A DNA stretch of 41,957 nucleotides from Spirogloea muscicola (taxonomy: Eukaryota > Streptophyta > Zygnematophyceae > Spirogloeales > Spirogloeaceae), in NCBI GenBank assembly GCA_009602725.1, contig WELB01000138.1, forward strand, positions 343,025 through 384,981, in the 5' to 3' direction. Of the stretch, positions 11,771 through 22,563 are shown piece by piece; the first letter of the stretch is position 1, and each line of letters starts with the position of its first letter. The notes under the pieces are model-generated. The model was not told the DNA's origin. It was given only the letters and a program-made list of their open reading frames with translations, and did no database searches. A program made the translations under genes and the position numbers.

Positions 11771-14700
11771 ATGGATGCGCAGGCACAGGCTGCGGCCGTC
11801 GCGGTGAGCTGAGCTCGGTCACGCTCCGAGGTCGCATCCATGGCCAAGCGCTGTCGTAGTCGCAGCCAACGCCACTTGTGGCGCTCGCTCGCCCCTGTCA
11901 CCGCGGCGGCGCCGCTGCCGGGGCTACAGCTCGTGACGCGCCCGCCCAGTCGTGCGCGCAGGCGTCCAAGGTGCTAGTGGTCGGCGCCGGCGGTATTGGC
12001 TGCGAGCTCCTCAAGACGCTTGTGCTCTCCGGGTTTCGGAATATTGAGCTGGTGCGATGCTCGTCACGGCTTGGCGATGAGCCAGCAGGACGCTTTGCTA
12101 CTGAGCCGTCGCTCCTGCCTTAGTGATGGACTACGCCACACCGGCAAGTCGGGGGTTTTGTTAGGGACGGAGCGGCCAGATGTGCGGGCTTCCATAGGCA
12201 GGGCCGTGTTGAGCTAGCTGCTTGATTTCAGAAGATTACAACTTGATTAGCAGATGCCAGGCCAGACAGTCAGCGTCCATTTGGGCTGTATTTTTGGAAG
12301 TACTTCATAATCAAGGTCTAACTCTTTGGTCTATGTCACTTGGCATGTATATGTTGGAATTGATACTGAAAGGTTGTTGTGCTGCACAGATTGATCTGGA
12401 CACAATTGATGTGAGCAACCTTAATCGCCAGTTTTTGTTTCGCAAGCGGTACGTGGGCCAGTCGAAGGCGAAGGTGATCCTCCTGGTGGCGCGTCCTGCT
12501 GGCAGATACGCAGGCTAGTATGCAATCACCAGTCCTTCCATCACTGTTGCACTTCTAGCTGCGGACCACTTATGTGAAAGCTGCACTTAGTAGTAGCTGT
12601 ATCAGACTGTGCAACTGTGCTACAAAGTTACGCAGGTGGCAAAGGAGGCCGTGCTCAGATATTGCCCAACTGCAAAGATCATTGCACATCATGGGAACGT
12701 CAAAAGCCCAGAGTTCTCCCTTGACTTCTTCCAGAAGTTTGACGTGGTAATGAATGGACTTGACAATCTCGAGGCTAGGAGGCACGTCAACCGGCTCTGT
12801 CTGGCGGCCAGTGTGCCATTGATTGAGAGTGGTACGACTGGCTATCTTGGACAGGTGTGGTTGACAGCACTGACAACAATTACAACCTCATACTGTTGCT
12901 TTTGTCAAGCAGCATACACCTGTAGCACTTTAGGGCCACCTCGAGTTCAGACTTGCACTCTAAATTGTGCTGGGCCTTCACTTGCTCCTCTTGCATTGCT
13001 CAGCAGTCTCATGGATGTTGCTTTTCAGTGGTAGATCCGCCTGACTGCTGAAGAAAGGGCTGGCAATTGCCGCAAGCTCGGCAAACTAAGCTTCTGTTAT
13101 GCTGTGCTACAGACAAAGGGTGTGTAATGAGAACTTGTTTTGAAATAGGCGTGACGAGAGCATCTGAGCCTCGCCAGGTGTGCAGGTGACAGTGCACGTT
13201 AAGGGGCAGTCAGAGTGTTATGAGTGCCAGCCCAAGCCAGCTCCCAAGACATATCCCACCTGCACCATAACAAACACACCAAGCAAGGCAAGGAATCAAT
13301 GCCATAGTCAATGCTTTGGGCTGGCAAGATTAGGCTTTAGAGCCAAGGTCTGCTTGGAAGAGGTCGAGATGCTATTTGCTTCATACTTGTGCGTGCTTTA
13401 TCTGAGATGTCATACTACCTCTATATCTTCCTTGTATTGGATTGCTCGCTTCACTGGTAGTCAGGTCTGAAGTTGTTGGGGCTGTTGCAAATGCTGAAGG
13501 GTCTGTCATGCAAGGCTCGCACATTGGACAATGTCTTTTCGACGACCGTGGAAAGTTTGTGAGTCTGACTGTTGTCATGTCTTTGATACTACTGTCTTGT
13601 GATGTCCGGTTTGTTGTGCTCCAACTTTTGGCTTTGTGTAAAGGCAGCCCGTGCACTGCATTGTGTGGGCCAAAGAGCTGCCATTTCTCAAGCTGTTTGG
13701 AAGGAAGGACCAAGTAAGCGACCTTGATGTCCGGACAGAGGGTATGGATGCTGAAGCCGAGCAAGAAGAGAGGCAATTCTTCGAGAAGAAGAAGGATGAG
13801 AGCATCAGGGCTTTTGGACGACGAGTTTTTGACAGGATATTTGGTACGAACATAAGCAGGACCTTGGAAATGGAGGATCTCTGGAAGCAGCGTACACGCC
13901 CCCGACCTTTGTTCATAGACAATGTTTTGCCTTCTGAAGAGGAGGCAGACGAGCACGAGCTCCAAGATAGGCGAGTAAGAAGCACTTCGGCTCAAGTTGG
14001 GACGTCCACAGGCCCTAAAGATGTAGCTTTGCAAGGAGGAGGCATGGTGTCTGCTATGGCCACTCTCTCACTTACGGACCAGCAGAGAGTTTGGAGCATC
14101 GAGGAGAATGCGAGAATCTTCTTAGAGTCAATTGGGCTCTACTTTCTGGAGCGGGAGGAGGTGAGCAGCCACCATTGACTGGCCTGCGAAGCTGCACATA
14201 CAAGATATATCAAGCACCTGATGGCCACCTGAAAATTCCAAAGAGGGCTTCTTTAGGCAGAGCTATATTTTAGAAGCCTGTGGGGCATGTTTCTGCTACA
14301 CTGCAGTCATCAATTTCTATGCTCTCCACCACTTCTTCATGCCTGACTATGTCTCTGCAATATGCTCTTTGTCCCCCGTTCTGCAGGAGATTGGGCGCTT
14401 AACCTTTGACAAAGATGACCAGCTAGCAGTAGAATTTGTAACAGCAGCTGCCAACCTGCGGGCGAGCTCATTTGGTATCCCCGTGCAAAGCCTTTTTGAC
14501 AGCAAGGGCATAGCCGGCAACATCATCCACGCGGTAGCCACCACCAATGCCATCGTTGCTGGCTTGATTGTGATAGAAGCTATCAAGCTTCTGAACAAGC
14601 AATATGATCATTGCAGGTTAGAAATGCACAGTGATATTACTTGTCGCTCTTGTGGAGAGTGCACGAATGAGTGACTCATGCTATATTGTCTGCTTTCAGT

Positions 14701-15986
14701 CTTAGCTATGGTTCTTCGTTTGTCAGCCTCAGCTGCATTCATTTTGTGAATGCACCTGCTTTTGCACAAAATGGTGCAGAAAGTATTGCATGTCTTTCTG
14801 CTGCTTGCCGAGGCCACCGACGCTGATCAACCTCGCGAGATGAGTGCCTGTGCAGGATGACATTTTGTGCGGAACATCCTCAGGGTAGGCGGCAACTGCT
14901 CCTTGTGCCCCTCGAGCCCCAGGAAGCCAATCCGAAGTGCTTCGTCTGCTCCGATGTATGTGTGGCATGTCTTCGTGTGTGTCATGGCAACAGTCCCGCC
15001 AAGACCTGTGCCAGTTTAGTGGAGCAGTGATACAGTAGATAGTAAAGCTTGCCAGCCAAGCGCATGCTTTACTTAGCACTTGGCGTGCTTGCTTGAAGGC
15101 TTGGTTTGCATGTTGAATGCAATAAGATGATGCATCACCTGGCAAGGGTGGGGCCGCAACTTGGGCAGGTAGAGATATTTACTGGCTCTCTGCTCACTGC
15201 AGATTCCGCTCTTCCTTGAGACGGACTGCAATGTCACGACACTCGCCAAGGTCCTTGCGGTCGTTATAAGAGGAAAGATGGGAGTCAATTCCCCTATGGT
15301 GATGCACGGCGACAGCGTGCTCTACGAGACAGGCGATGACCTTGAGAAAGACGAGGTGGAGCGGTACGAGGCCAATGCTCAGAAGGTGAGATCGTGCATT
15401 GTCTCCTAATGATGTGGCATCTTCGTCCTTAAGCTCACAAGGTAGAGGATGTCCTTCATCTGAAGATGCTGTGAGATCCTGTGCAGTTGCTGGTCGATCT
15501 TCCCACCCCTGTGGTGCACAACTCGGTCTTGTTGGTCGAAGACTTCACGCAGGACTTCAAGTGCACCATCTACATCAGGCACAGGTGCAAAGCCACAACA
15601 CCCTCTGCTCAGGGATGCCTGTATTGCTGATGTGTGGCTAAGGCAGTTGACTTGCAGATCTTAGAAGGTGTTTGTTCCTTGCGGCGTCCAACCAGGCAGG
15701 CATCCTGATTGCTTTGCATAGCCGTTGCAGGTCCGAGTTTGACGAAGAAAGGGAGCCCGATGGGATCGTGCTCAGTGGTAGCGTCCCAACAAGTGGGCAG
15801 GCGGAGGAAGGGGAGGCACTGGAGCCTGAAGATCAGACTGACCTGGTCACAGAGGAGGCTGGCCGCGACAGGCCAGCCAGCAGGAAGCGAGGACAGGAGG
15901 TCGAGCCTGAGGCGCCAGCAGCTTCAGGGGACATTGATGGAGGGTCGAACAGCACCAGCAGGGAGAGGAAGCGCGAGAAGAGGTGA
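11771..15986 (+). CDS. SAE2: SUMO-activating enzyme subunit 2 (UBA2/SAE2), 11 exons, 635 aa
   Basis: This is the catalytic half of the heterodimeric SUMO E1. It adenylates the SUMO C-terminus and holds it as a thioester before passing it to the E2. Exons: 11771-11803, 11962-12051, 12390-12473, 12636-12854, 13186-13287, 13648-14160, 14387-14616, 14856-14955, 15203-15385, 15487-15584, 15731-15986. All phases agree. The nucleotide-binding loop is [15 protein letters not shown] (about residues 15-29), followed by [14 protein letters not shown]. The catalytic cysteine is C168 in [11 protein letters not shown]. Zinc ligands are C153/C156 (CYEC) and C452/C455 (CFVC). The ubiquitin-fold domain starts near 458, and the acidic tail ends in the basic RERKREKR, a likely nuclear signal. 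Human UBA2 is 640 aa, so this looks full length. The fifth intron uses a GC donor (AAG|GCAAGG). I chose the ATG at 11771 because its short exon joins the Rossmann fold in phase. Confidence 0.95.
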
Positions 15987-18123
15987 CAATGTCTGCTGAG
16001 TGCGTGCGCCCATTCGTTGGCGTTCTTGCAAATATATGACTCTCACTTGCACAACATTGCTTCTACATTAGTCATCCTTACTGCCTAGCAACAGCGCAGG
16101 GGAGTAGGTGCACCTTGCAAAAACCTATTACTGCCACTTTAGCACGCATTCTGTTGAGTCGGTGGCCTTGGCCATGGCCATTGCAGTTCCCTTATTCTAC
16201 TTGCTTATCATATCATAGTGCCGGTTCATGAGCAGTTTGTTGTTTGAGCAAAGCATGTAGCATGCACACAATCAGAGCGCCCATGGCCTCCACTCCTGGT
16301 GCTACTGAGAAGTGAGCCCGGAGCCCTGCATTAGAGAGACAGTAGGAGAGAAGAGGTGAGTTGGCAACAATTAAACCGGCCCTCATAATGTGCATTAGGT
16401 GTGCATTAGGTGCATAATGTTGCATTCTTGGCCCTTCTCCTACAACATGGCGGGAGAACTTCAAACAAGGCTGGAGGGCTGCAGTTGCTGGTGAAGAATT
16501 ACTTTGCCACAAAAACAGCGCTTAGGCTAAACACCTCCAGCCGCATAACATTGAGAGCAGTTGGAGGCAGTGGGTAAGCGGTGCCAGCTGAAAAAGAGTG
16601 GGCATGGGCAAGTCTCCAAAAGGTGTGCGCTGTGCTAAAGCCCTCATACTTTCTAGCGTCTTCTCAAGAAGATGTTTAGCTCCTGAGCGCCCACTTGCAG
16701 AAGTCACTGAGAGTGGTTCTGTGCATTCTGCACTTTCCAGCCCGTTCAGACCTTGTTCTTCCTTTGGGCTGGCTTAGATTGTTCATTTCTTTGGGCTGGC
16801 TTGGATTCTTAAAATTGGTCTGGAAGGTGATGCAGGAGTCGACTGAAAACGACATTCACTGAGTGAAGGCAGTTACTTGACATTTCCACTTGCTGACTAT
16901 CGGCTAATCAGCACCCACTAAAGAGAATTACCAATAGTAGATGTGTCTTTCCTGCGCCTTCCGGCCCTTTCAAACATTATATATCCCTTTGGGCTGATCT
17001 CTCACAGCAATTGCCCCACAAAGGAACAGTTGAAGAACACGCTTGGTCCACCAAACAGAAATATGTTCCATGAATATACTTAGCAGCCGCAAGCATGGCG
17101 AGCTACTCTGACTTGGGGCTGCTGATCAGGGGTGATTGAGCACCCACTCGTTTCAGCCACTTGTGTGGATGTTTGACTTTGCACGCTCCGGCCCCTTCGG
17201 ACCTTGTCCATTCTCTTTTGAGCTGGCCCTTCTCTCTTTCATTGGGCTGGCCTTTCAAAGCCGTTGCCCACTTCTGGAATTTTTTTACGTGCATAGTTGA
17301 GCTACAGCCGCAGCAAAGACGTCCACAGGGCTGCAGTTTTGTGGCCAGCACCGCTGACGTCTTATGTGTGGCACAAAGCAGCTCGCAGGCATCTTAAATT
17401 ACTTTGAAGGAGTATTTACAACTGCTACTCACGTGGGCTGATGCCTCCATGTTTTGAAGCATATGACACGTCCCTATGTGAGCATGGCTGCAGATGGGGT
17501 GCACAACATGCTTCAACATCGGTGTTCTGAACCTCTGCCCTTCTCAGCTGCTCTCCTACGCATGCCCCCACCTACTCTTTCACCTCCGAGGCTCTTCTGA
17601 AAGCAGCACCCTGCAACACATCCAGTCCTAGGAGAACCAGCTGCTATTGTGACTGATAACAATGCATTTCACAAGCAGCCAATCCTTTAAATCAGACTGC
17701 ATCCATGTACTGGCGATGATAACAACTGGATTTCAGTATGAGCAACTAAGAACAGTCCGTTTCTATGAACTGTCTGTACAGCCTCACCACATCAGCCTTC
17801 ACACCTCTTACGGTTTTGGGGTTGGGCATATTGTGCTCCTACACTCATCGAGCTGAGGTTGCAGGTCAATGAGGTGCAGCCATGGCCTGAGGCCGTCTTG
17901 ATCTATGCACCATCGTCATGTCGCTTTGTTACACTTTGGTGGCATGCAGGCACAGCGACTGTCCCCGGCTTCAGGGCCCCCAACTTGCACCAGGGCGATG
18001 GCTCGCATCGAGGACTCACAGAATGGCACGTCCTCACCTGTTGCAATGGCAAGCAGGTGGCCACAAGTGTGCAGAATGCAGCGGCGCCGAGACCGCTGCT
18101 TCAGAGCAACAAAGAGCTGCGGC
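15987..18123. other. Intergenic region with degenerate retrotransposon tails
   Basis: No supportable gene. Between about 16740 and 17290 the words GGGCTGGCT, CCCCTTCGGACCTTGTCCATTC and TTTGGGCTGGC recur (for example 16766, 16793, 17200-17260). They match the 3' UTR of the retrotransposon families described further right, but are much decayed. The rest shows only short, unconvincing frames. Confidence 0.45.
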
Positions 18124-19846
18124 TCAGCCTGATGCCGGCCCCGATGGCTCCTCCAGCTCCATCTTCACCTGTTTGACGAGCAGGCCTGCGTCGTACATCT
18201 CCTGCAACGGGCGCCGCTGCCCAGACTGCACCAAACAATATTCCCCCGCTATGGAGGAGCTCGTCACGAAGCTATGGTGCCAAGAGGACAAGAGGACATT
18301 GCACGAGCACTTAGAGTTTGGGTTGGCAACCAGGGCTCAGCTTTTGGGTTGGCCAACAGCATGCAACTCTGGGTGCCATTAGTTGGGGCAAAGGGAGGGG
18401 GGTGGAGGTGGGAGGGGGCCTCCGACCTCTGAGTTCCACAGTCCATCGCCCTTGCGCCGCGGGATTATGTGGAAGTGCGTCTGTGCAATGCCAGCCAAGC
18501 GAATGCGAGGTGTGGTTTGCATGTCAGCTCTGTGCTGCCTCGATCCTGTCCAAAGCCACGGCCTCACACTTGCATGCTACAAATCTGTGAGGCAGAATGC
18601 AGCAGCAGCTCGAGGGGCATCCACTCACGTGGAAGACGACCTGCCCCGCTTCAGCGCCGCTGTTCACAAGCAGATTGAAAGCATCTGCACTCGCCGCCAC
18701 CGCGTCTCAGCAAACTAGTCGCATATTAGCGCAACCACTAGCAAGGTTTGGCGAGGTGGTCCCATTGATAAAGCTACAAGAGTCTGGCGACAGCAAGACA
18801 AGAGACTCTAAGAACAGCTGACTTGGCCATCTTGATGGGGTCCAGGATAACGCTTTCAGCTGCATGGACAGAGCGCATCATCTAAGACCTACACTTGGTT
18901 TCATGGTCACAGGGCATGCACGATAGGGCTGCTGCAGCAACCGGAGCTGGTGGCCTTGAGGAGGGCTGAGCTTAGGAGCGGCACCGCCGCACACATGGCC
19001 GCTGCCACCTGCCGTAGAGTGTGAGACAGGCTATTGGTACTGCCAGCAGCTTATGCAATGTGAGGGCAGCCATGGCGGCCCTGAAGCTAGGCACCGCCTG
19101 AGGAGCAGTGCATTCAGAAGCCGACCTGCGGCGGCGTTGCCTGGAGGCAGGCGTAGTGCGCGCGGGGGATGACCAACGAGTGCCTGAGTGTGCAGCACTC
19201 GGGCAGTCCACCACTCAGTGAGCGGGCACCCAGAGACAGCCGTGCGGCTTGCAGCATCGGCAGCCGCAGCCGCGACAGGCGACGTTGCACAGGCTAGCCA
19301 CCTGGGCGCCTGGCGCCTGGTGGCGGTCGAAGCTTTCTGACAGTCAAGGTCAGGGGTCTGAGGAGTCCTCACCCCAGGCTCAGCGGGCTCGCGTCCAGGA
19401 TGCAGAGGCAGGCGTCGTCCTCGTACAGCTGCGGCAGCAGCAGGCGCAGCGGCGGCAGGAGCGGCGATGCTGATCAGCAAGCAGAGCGTCCATGGCGGAG
19501 CTGGGGGAACGACGTCTGCCGGGCAAGCCCTGGACGCCAGATTGGTAGCACTTAGGGAGGCGATACAGCGCAGTTAAGCTAGCATAATTGTTGCGATTAG
19601 ATAAGACGGCGACCTTGTACGCCGGGCTGCGGCCGTGGACGACGTCGCAGAAGACGCAGCCCCCGAGGTCGAGCGCCGGCGGCCCCGGGGCGGCAGAGGC
19701 GCCGCCGTTGTGGGGCCCTGGCCATGGCTGCGGGTCCAGTGCCGGCAGCAGGCGCTGCCAGTAGCTGCCGGCGCCGCCGTCACCGCCGCCGCCGCCGTCG
19801 CCGGCCAGCGGCGGCACGAGGAGCCGCCGCCGCCCGGGCGGCCGCC
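18124..19846 (-). CDS. HINT3: HINT3-type histidine triad (HIT) protein, 5'-incomplete at an N
   Basis: HIT proteins are nucleotide hydrolases or transferases. The plant HINT3 group acts on adenosine 5'-phosphosulfate-like substrates in related enzymes. Exons on the - strand: 19846-19614 (incomplete at its start), 19428-19373, 19183-19126, 19008-18942, 18684-18629, 18480-18427, 18225-18124. All joins are GT-AG and in phase. In order the protein shows CVFCDVVHGRSPAYK, LYEDDACLCILDASPLSLG, HSLVIPRAHYACLQATPPQ, VAAAMCAAVPLLSSALLKAT, NLLVNSGAEAGQ and the triad FHTHFHIIPR, then LQEMYDAGLLVKQVK to the stop. This matches Arabidopsis HINT3 (At5g48545) almost segment by segment. Upstream of the C-F-C motif the exon is Gly/Pro/Ala rich with no in-frame ATG before the N at 19847, so the start, possibly an organelle-targeting leader, is missing. 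Confidence 0.9.
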
Positions 19847-19847
19847 N
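19847..19847. other. Single N at the join between nuclear and mitochondrial DNA
   Basis: One N separates GC-rich HINT3 exon sequence (CCGGGCGGCCGCC) from AT-rich ccmB coding sequence. Both genes are cut exactly here. It behaves like a gap or join marker rather than an ambiguous base inside a gene. Confidence 0.8.
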
Positions 19848-20228
19848 CAAGCTAGCAATAAAAAAAAACATAGAAGGAAAAGTCGTTTTATAGAAAAGGC
19901 TTATAAAGGGAAAAGTGCAAAGTATTCCTCCTATTTTCAAACACCAGTAAGCTAAAACTTTAGTAAGTATAACGCTTTCCAATGAATAATAACTACAAAG
20001 ATATAGTTCCATGCTACCATCTTCATAATCACTCTGAAAAAGAGATTCTGAAAGAAAAGTAAACAGAATACACAACCAAATTAGTCCTAAAGAGAAATAA
20101 GAAAGAATTTCTGTAGAAAAACCCATTAATAAAGGAAGGCTTACAATATAAAAGAGAAATAACGAAAAGCTCATTGCAGTAGTAGAAAAAGCAAGTAGTA
20201 TTTCTTGAAAAAACAATTTAAAATTCAA
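19848..20228 (-). pseudogene. ccmB: ccmB, heme ABC exporter permease subunit, N-terminal half only
   Basis: CcmB is the membrane subunit of the CcmAB transporter of cytochrome c maturation system I. The 127 visible residues contain the family signature SDYEDGSMELYLCSYYSLES and the following VILTKVLAYW. Several hydrophobic membrane segments surround it. The family is usually about 210-220 aa, so nearly half is lost at the N. No ATG is present at the start; the frame opens with TTG at 20228 just before the divergent ccmC start, so the true start is unclear. Confidence 0.85.
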
Positions 20229-20235
20229 AGTTTCT

Positions 20236-20937
20236 ATGTATTTTTTGCGACCTTATGATTTTATGTCATTTTACTCTCGTATTGGTCCAATTTTAACTGG
20301 ATCCTGTGTTTTTTTTATAGCCATGGCGATCTATTGTAGTACTTGGGTAGCTCCTTCAGATTTTCAACAAGGTGAAAATTCTCGTATCATTTATATCCAT
20401 GTACCTGTGGCTTGGATGAGCTTACTCATATACATAGCAGTTTCTATTACAAGTATTTCTTTTTTGCTTACTAAACACCCTATATTTTTCATTTGGTCTA
20501 AAACGGGATTAAGAATAGGCACTCTCTTTACATTTCTGACTTTAGTAACTGGAAGTTTATGGGGGAAGCCCATGTGGGGAACCTTTTGGGTATGGGATGC
20601 ACGTTTAACTTCTGTATTAATCCTCTTCTTTATTTATTACGGTGCCTTACGTTTTCAAGAGTTTTCAGCAGAAATTGCTTCTCTTTTTGTTTGTATAGGA
20701 CTCATTAATATACCCATCATCAAGTTCTCGGTGAATTGGTGGAACACCTTGCACCAACCTTCAAGTATTAGTCAATTTGATGTTTCCATTCATATCTCTA
20801 TGTTCATTCCAATTTTGCTTATGTTTGTCTCTTTTCTAATACTCACTTTTCTTTTTTTCTTTTGTGAAACACGGCAGACTATACTTTCTTCTTACAGCTC
20901 TTCCATGAAAAAAAAGCAGGCTACACATGATAATTGA
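20236..20937 (+). CDS. ccmC: ccmC, heme-handling protein of cytochrome c maturation
   Basis: CcmC loads heme onto the chaperone CcmE in system I cytochrome c maturation, in the mitochondrial inner membrane. The 233-aa frame is full length. It has the tryptophan-rich motif [17 protein letters not shown] at about 110-126, the conserved histidine in [11 protein letters not shown] (near 55) and a second in NTLHQPSS (near 173). Six hydrophobic segments are visible. Its stop overlaps the ccmF start by 11 nt (ATG inside ACACATGATAATTGA), as in compact organelle or bacterial operons. Codon use is strongly AT-biased, unlike the nuclear genes on both sides. Confidence 0.95.
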   Translation: MYFLRPYDFMSFYSRIGPILTGSCVFFIAMAIYCSTWVAPSDFQQGENSRIIYIHVPVAWMSLLIYIAVSITSISFLLTKHPIFFIWSKTGLRIGTLFTFLTLVTGSLWGKPMWGTFWVWDARLTSVLILFFIYYGALRFQEFSAEIASLFVCIGLINIPIIKFSVNWWNTLHQPSSISQFDVSIHISMFIPILLMFVSFLILTFLFFFCETRQTILSSYSSSMKKKQATHDN

Positions 20938-22279
20938 GCTTAGTCATTACTTTCTAGCACTAAGCCTCTTAGTAGTGCTTGCTTGGAAAAATCAAAAAGT
21001 ATCTCTGACTTTTTTTATTTTTACCTATGTTTTTTTTGGTCTCTTCTTATCTTATGTGTGTTCCGATTTTTCTATTGCTAATGTATTTAGCAATTCCAAT
21101 ATAAATGCACCTATCTTTTATAAAATTTCTGGCACCTGGTCTAATCACGAAGGTAGTTTACTTTTATGGTGTTGGATATTAAGTGCATATGGATTTGCAC
21201 TTTGTTATCTTGCCCGTTTTTCTTTGAATTTGAAGATGTATATTCTAATTGTCCTTTTTTTTTTTCTCTTTTGTGTAGCAACTTCCAATCCATTCTTGCG
21301 TATCTCTTTTATTTGTACCAATTCTTTAACAGAGTTAAATCCTGTATTACAAGATCCTATTTTAGCAATACATCCGCCTTGTATTTATGCTGGATATGTA
21401 GCCAGTGCAATTGCTTTCTCTCTTTATTTGTCTTCTTTCTTTTTGCTACGAATTTGGATCTTGTTATGCTGGTTTTTTCTTACAGTAGGAATCTTACTGG
21501 GAAGTTGGTGGGCATATCATGAACTTGGTTGGGGTGGATGGTGGTTTTGGGATCCCGTGGAAAACGCTTCTCTTATGCCTTGGCTTGTAGCAACTGCTGC
21601 TATTCATTCTCTTCTTCTACCTAGATATAATCCTTGGACCTTTGTTTTTGTTGCTTTTACCTTTTTATTAAGTATATTAGGCACTTTTTTTGTTCGTTCC
21701 GGTTTATTGTCCTCTGTACATAGTTTTGCTACAGATTCTACGCGAGGAATTTTTCTTTTCACTTTTTTTTGTTTATTGTGTATCATTTGTCTCATTTTAT
21801 TTCTCCGGCAAAAGAGAAAAAATAGCGCTGTAATGGGATTACAAGGCTTCTTCTTTTGTCTAATTTGTCTAGTTGTTCTGTGGGGTACTGTAGCTCCTGT
21901 TTTTTTCCATTGGCTTTTTGCTAGAGATTTTTCTATTGGAGTTCCTTTTTACAATGGAACTATTGTCCCCCTATTTACTTCTGTTTTTTTATTGTTAATA
22001 TATACTTCATTGAACATTTCGAAGTCTCTGCATCGAGTTAATCGAGTTAATCGAGTTAATCGAGTTAATCGAGTTAATCGAGTTAAAGTCTTCGCTCTGT
22101 ACTTTCAGTTTTTTTTCCATAGTTATCTACTAGTAACCTTTTTCCAATTCTCTGTATTGGGATCTATATACAGGGATTATTACCGCTTTTATTGGTTATG
22201 TACTACCATGGGGTCCATTTGGCCCTACTTACAAGCAATTGTAAGTTCTTATTCTTCCTATATGCGGGAATGTCAATAA
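20927..22279 (+). CDS. ccmF: ccmF, cytochrome c heme lyase subunit (altered C-terminus)
   Basis: CcmF forms the thioether bonds between heme and apocytochrome c in system I. The 450-aa frame contains [14 protein letters not shown] (about 69), [10 protein letters not shown] (about 147) and the WWD domain [20 protein letters not shown] (about 191-210), followed by [20 protein letters not shown]. All are typical of the N-terminal half, called ccmFN in plants. Bacterial CcmF is about 650 aa. Here the frame passes through six 9-bp repeats coding Arg-Val-Asn and then runs, in a different frame, over a cob exon, so the last 80 or so residues are probably not genuine CcmF. The C-terminal domain may be a separate gene elsewhere or have been lost by recombination. 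Confidence 0.85.
   Translation: MIIELSHYFLALSLLVVLAWKNQKVSLTFFIFTYVFFGLFLSYVCSDFSIANVFSNSNINAPIFYKISGTWSNHEGSLLLWCWILSAYGFALCYLARFSLNLKMYILIVLFFFLFCVATSNPFLRISFICTNSLTELNPVLQDPILAIHPPCIYAGYVASAIAFSLYLSSFFLLRIWILLCWFFLTVGILLGSWWAYHELGWGGWWFWDPVENASLMPWLVATAAIHSLLLPRYNPWTFVFVAFTFLLSILGTFFVRSGLLSSVHSFATDSTRGIFLFTFFCLLCIICLILFLRQKRKNSAVMGLQGFFFCLICLVVLWGTVAPVFFHWLFARDFSIGVPFYNGTIVPLFTSVFLLLIYTSLNISKSLHRVNRVNRVNRVNRVNRVKVFALYFQFFFHSYLLVTFFQFSVLGSIYRDYYRFYWLCTTMGSIWPYLQAIVSSYSSYMRECQ
22033..22086 (+). repeat. Six tandem copies of CGAGTTAAT inside ccmF
   Basis: A 9-bp unit repeats six times with the last copy slightly altered. It keeps frame and adds Arg-Val-Asn units. The match to CcmF fades just after it. 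Confidence 0.95.
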
Positions 22280-22410
22280 TAAGACGATAAGGCGCGATGA
22301 CGCGATGACGCGATGACGATCCGCAGAGTATTTTTATACTCTCAGAGACTATACGGAAGATACCAACATTTTTGGTAAAGAGATAGTCCAAAAAAATAGC
22401 AGATCGATAT

Positions 22411-22483
22411 CAAGGTGACAGGATTCGAACCTATGGCCTTCTGTACCCAAAACAGATGCGCTACCAAGCTGCGCTACACCTTG
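22411..22483 (-). tRNA. trnP(ugg): tRNA-Pro (anticodon UGG), mitochondrial
   Basis: The - strand folds into a standard 73-nt cloverleaf. The acceptor is CAAGGTG/CACCTTG (7 bp), the D arm GCGC/GCGC with GGTAGC, the anticodon stem TCTGT/ACAGA with loop TTTGGGT (UGG), and the T arm ATAGG-TTCGAAT-CCTGT. No CCA is encoded, and the discriminator is A at 22410. It sits antisense inside the cob group I intron, between P7 and the 3' splice site. Confidence 0.95.
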
Positions 22484-22490
22484 CCTTGTT

Positions 22491-22512
22491 ATCGCGCGAT
22501 CGCGCGATCGAT
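22491..22512. repeat. CG-rich palindrome (ATCGCGCGATCG type)
   Basis: Overlapping ATCGCGCGATCG units form a perfect palindrome next to the tRNA in otherwise AT-rich DNA. This is typical of short mobile palindromes in organelle spacers. Confidence 0.7.
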
Positions 22513-22563
22513 TTGCTATTTTGCTATTTGCAAATGAGTTTTTGGGGAGCTACTGTAATTACT

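Larger units (their letters stand above)
22215..22530 (+). ncRNA. Group I intron in cob
   Basis: The intron follows a T (GGT|CC) and ends in G (TTTG|CAA), as group I introns do. The exon end TGGGGT can pair with the intron word GCCCTA just downstream, giving P1 with the usual U-G at the splice site. Core elements appear in order: GCGGGAA (22264-22270), ATCCGCAG (22319-22326), CAGAGACTATA (22342-22352) and GAGATAGTCC (22380-22389). The outer P7 strands GACTAT and ATAGTC pair. Three tandem GCGATGAC units (22294-22317) lie in the P6 region. No endonuclease ORF is present. A tRNA gene lies downstream of P7, on the opposite strand. Confidence 0.85.
19848..22563. mobile_element. Mitochondrial DNA segment (NUMT or scaffold chimera)
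   Basis: About 2.7 kb of AT-rich DNA with bacterial-type cytochrome c maturation genes, a cob fragment, a group I intron and a tRNA, flanked by GC-rich nuclear sequence. Base composition and gene content change sharply at 19847 (an N) and around 22563, where the cob match ends with no N. The reading frames of ccmC and ccmF are uninterrupted, so the segment is either a recent transfer to the nucleus or a misjoined piece of organelle genome. Confidence 0.85.
22182..22563 (+). pseudogene. cob: cob (apocytochrome b) fragment, two short exons around an intron
   Basis: 22182-22214 encodes [11 protein letters not shown] and 22531-22563 encodes QMSFWGATVIT, two directly consecutive pieces of the most conserved part of cytochrome b. 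They are separated by 316 nt with group I intron features. Upstream of TAF and downstream of VIT the match stops, so only 22 codons are present. The right end coincides with the end of AT-rich DNA. The left exon lies inside the tail of the ccmF frame but in another frame, so mitochondrial recombination or another intron boundary must lie near 22180. Confidence 0.8.

Noticed and set aside
11351-11812. MGKKAVF... frame as the UBA2 N-terminus
   Set aside because: It is out of phase with the Rossmann-fold exon. The short ATG exon at 11771-11803 joins in phase and gives the expected N-terminal length.
20927-22279. Treating the whole 450-aa frame as genuine CcmF
   Set aside because: The last part overlaps a cob exon in another frame and lacks CcmF features, so the natural C-terminus is doubtful.
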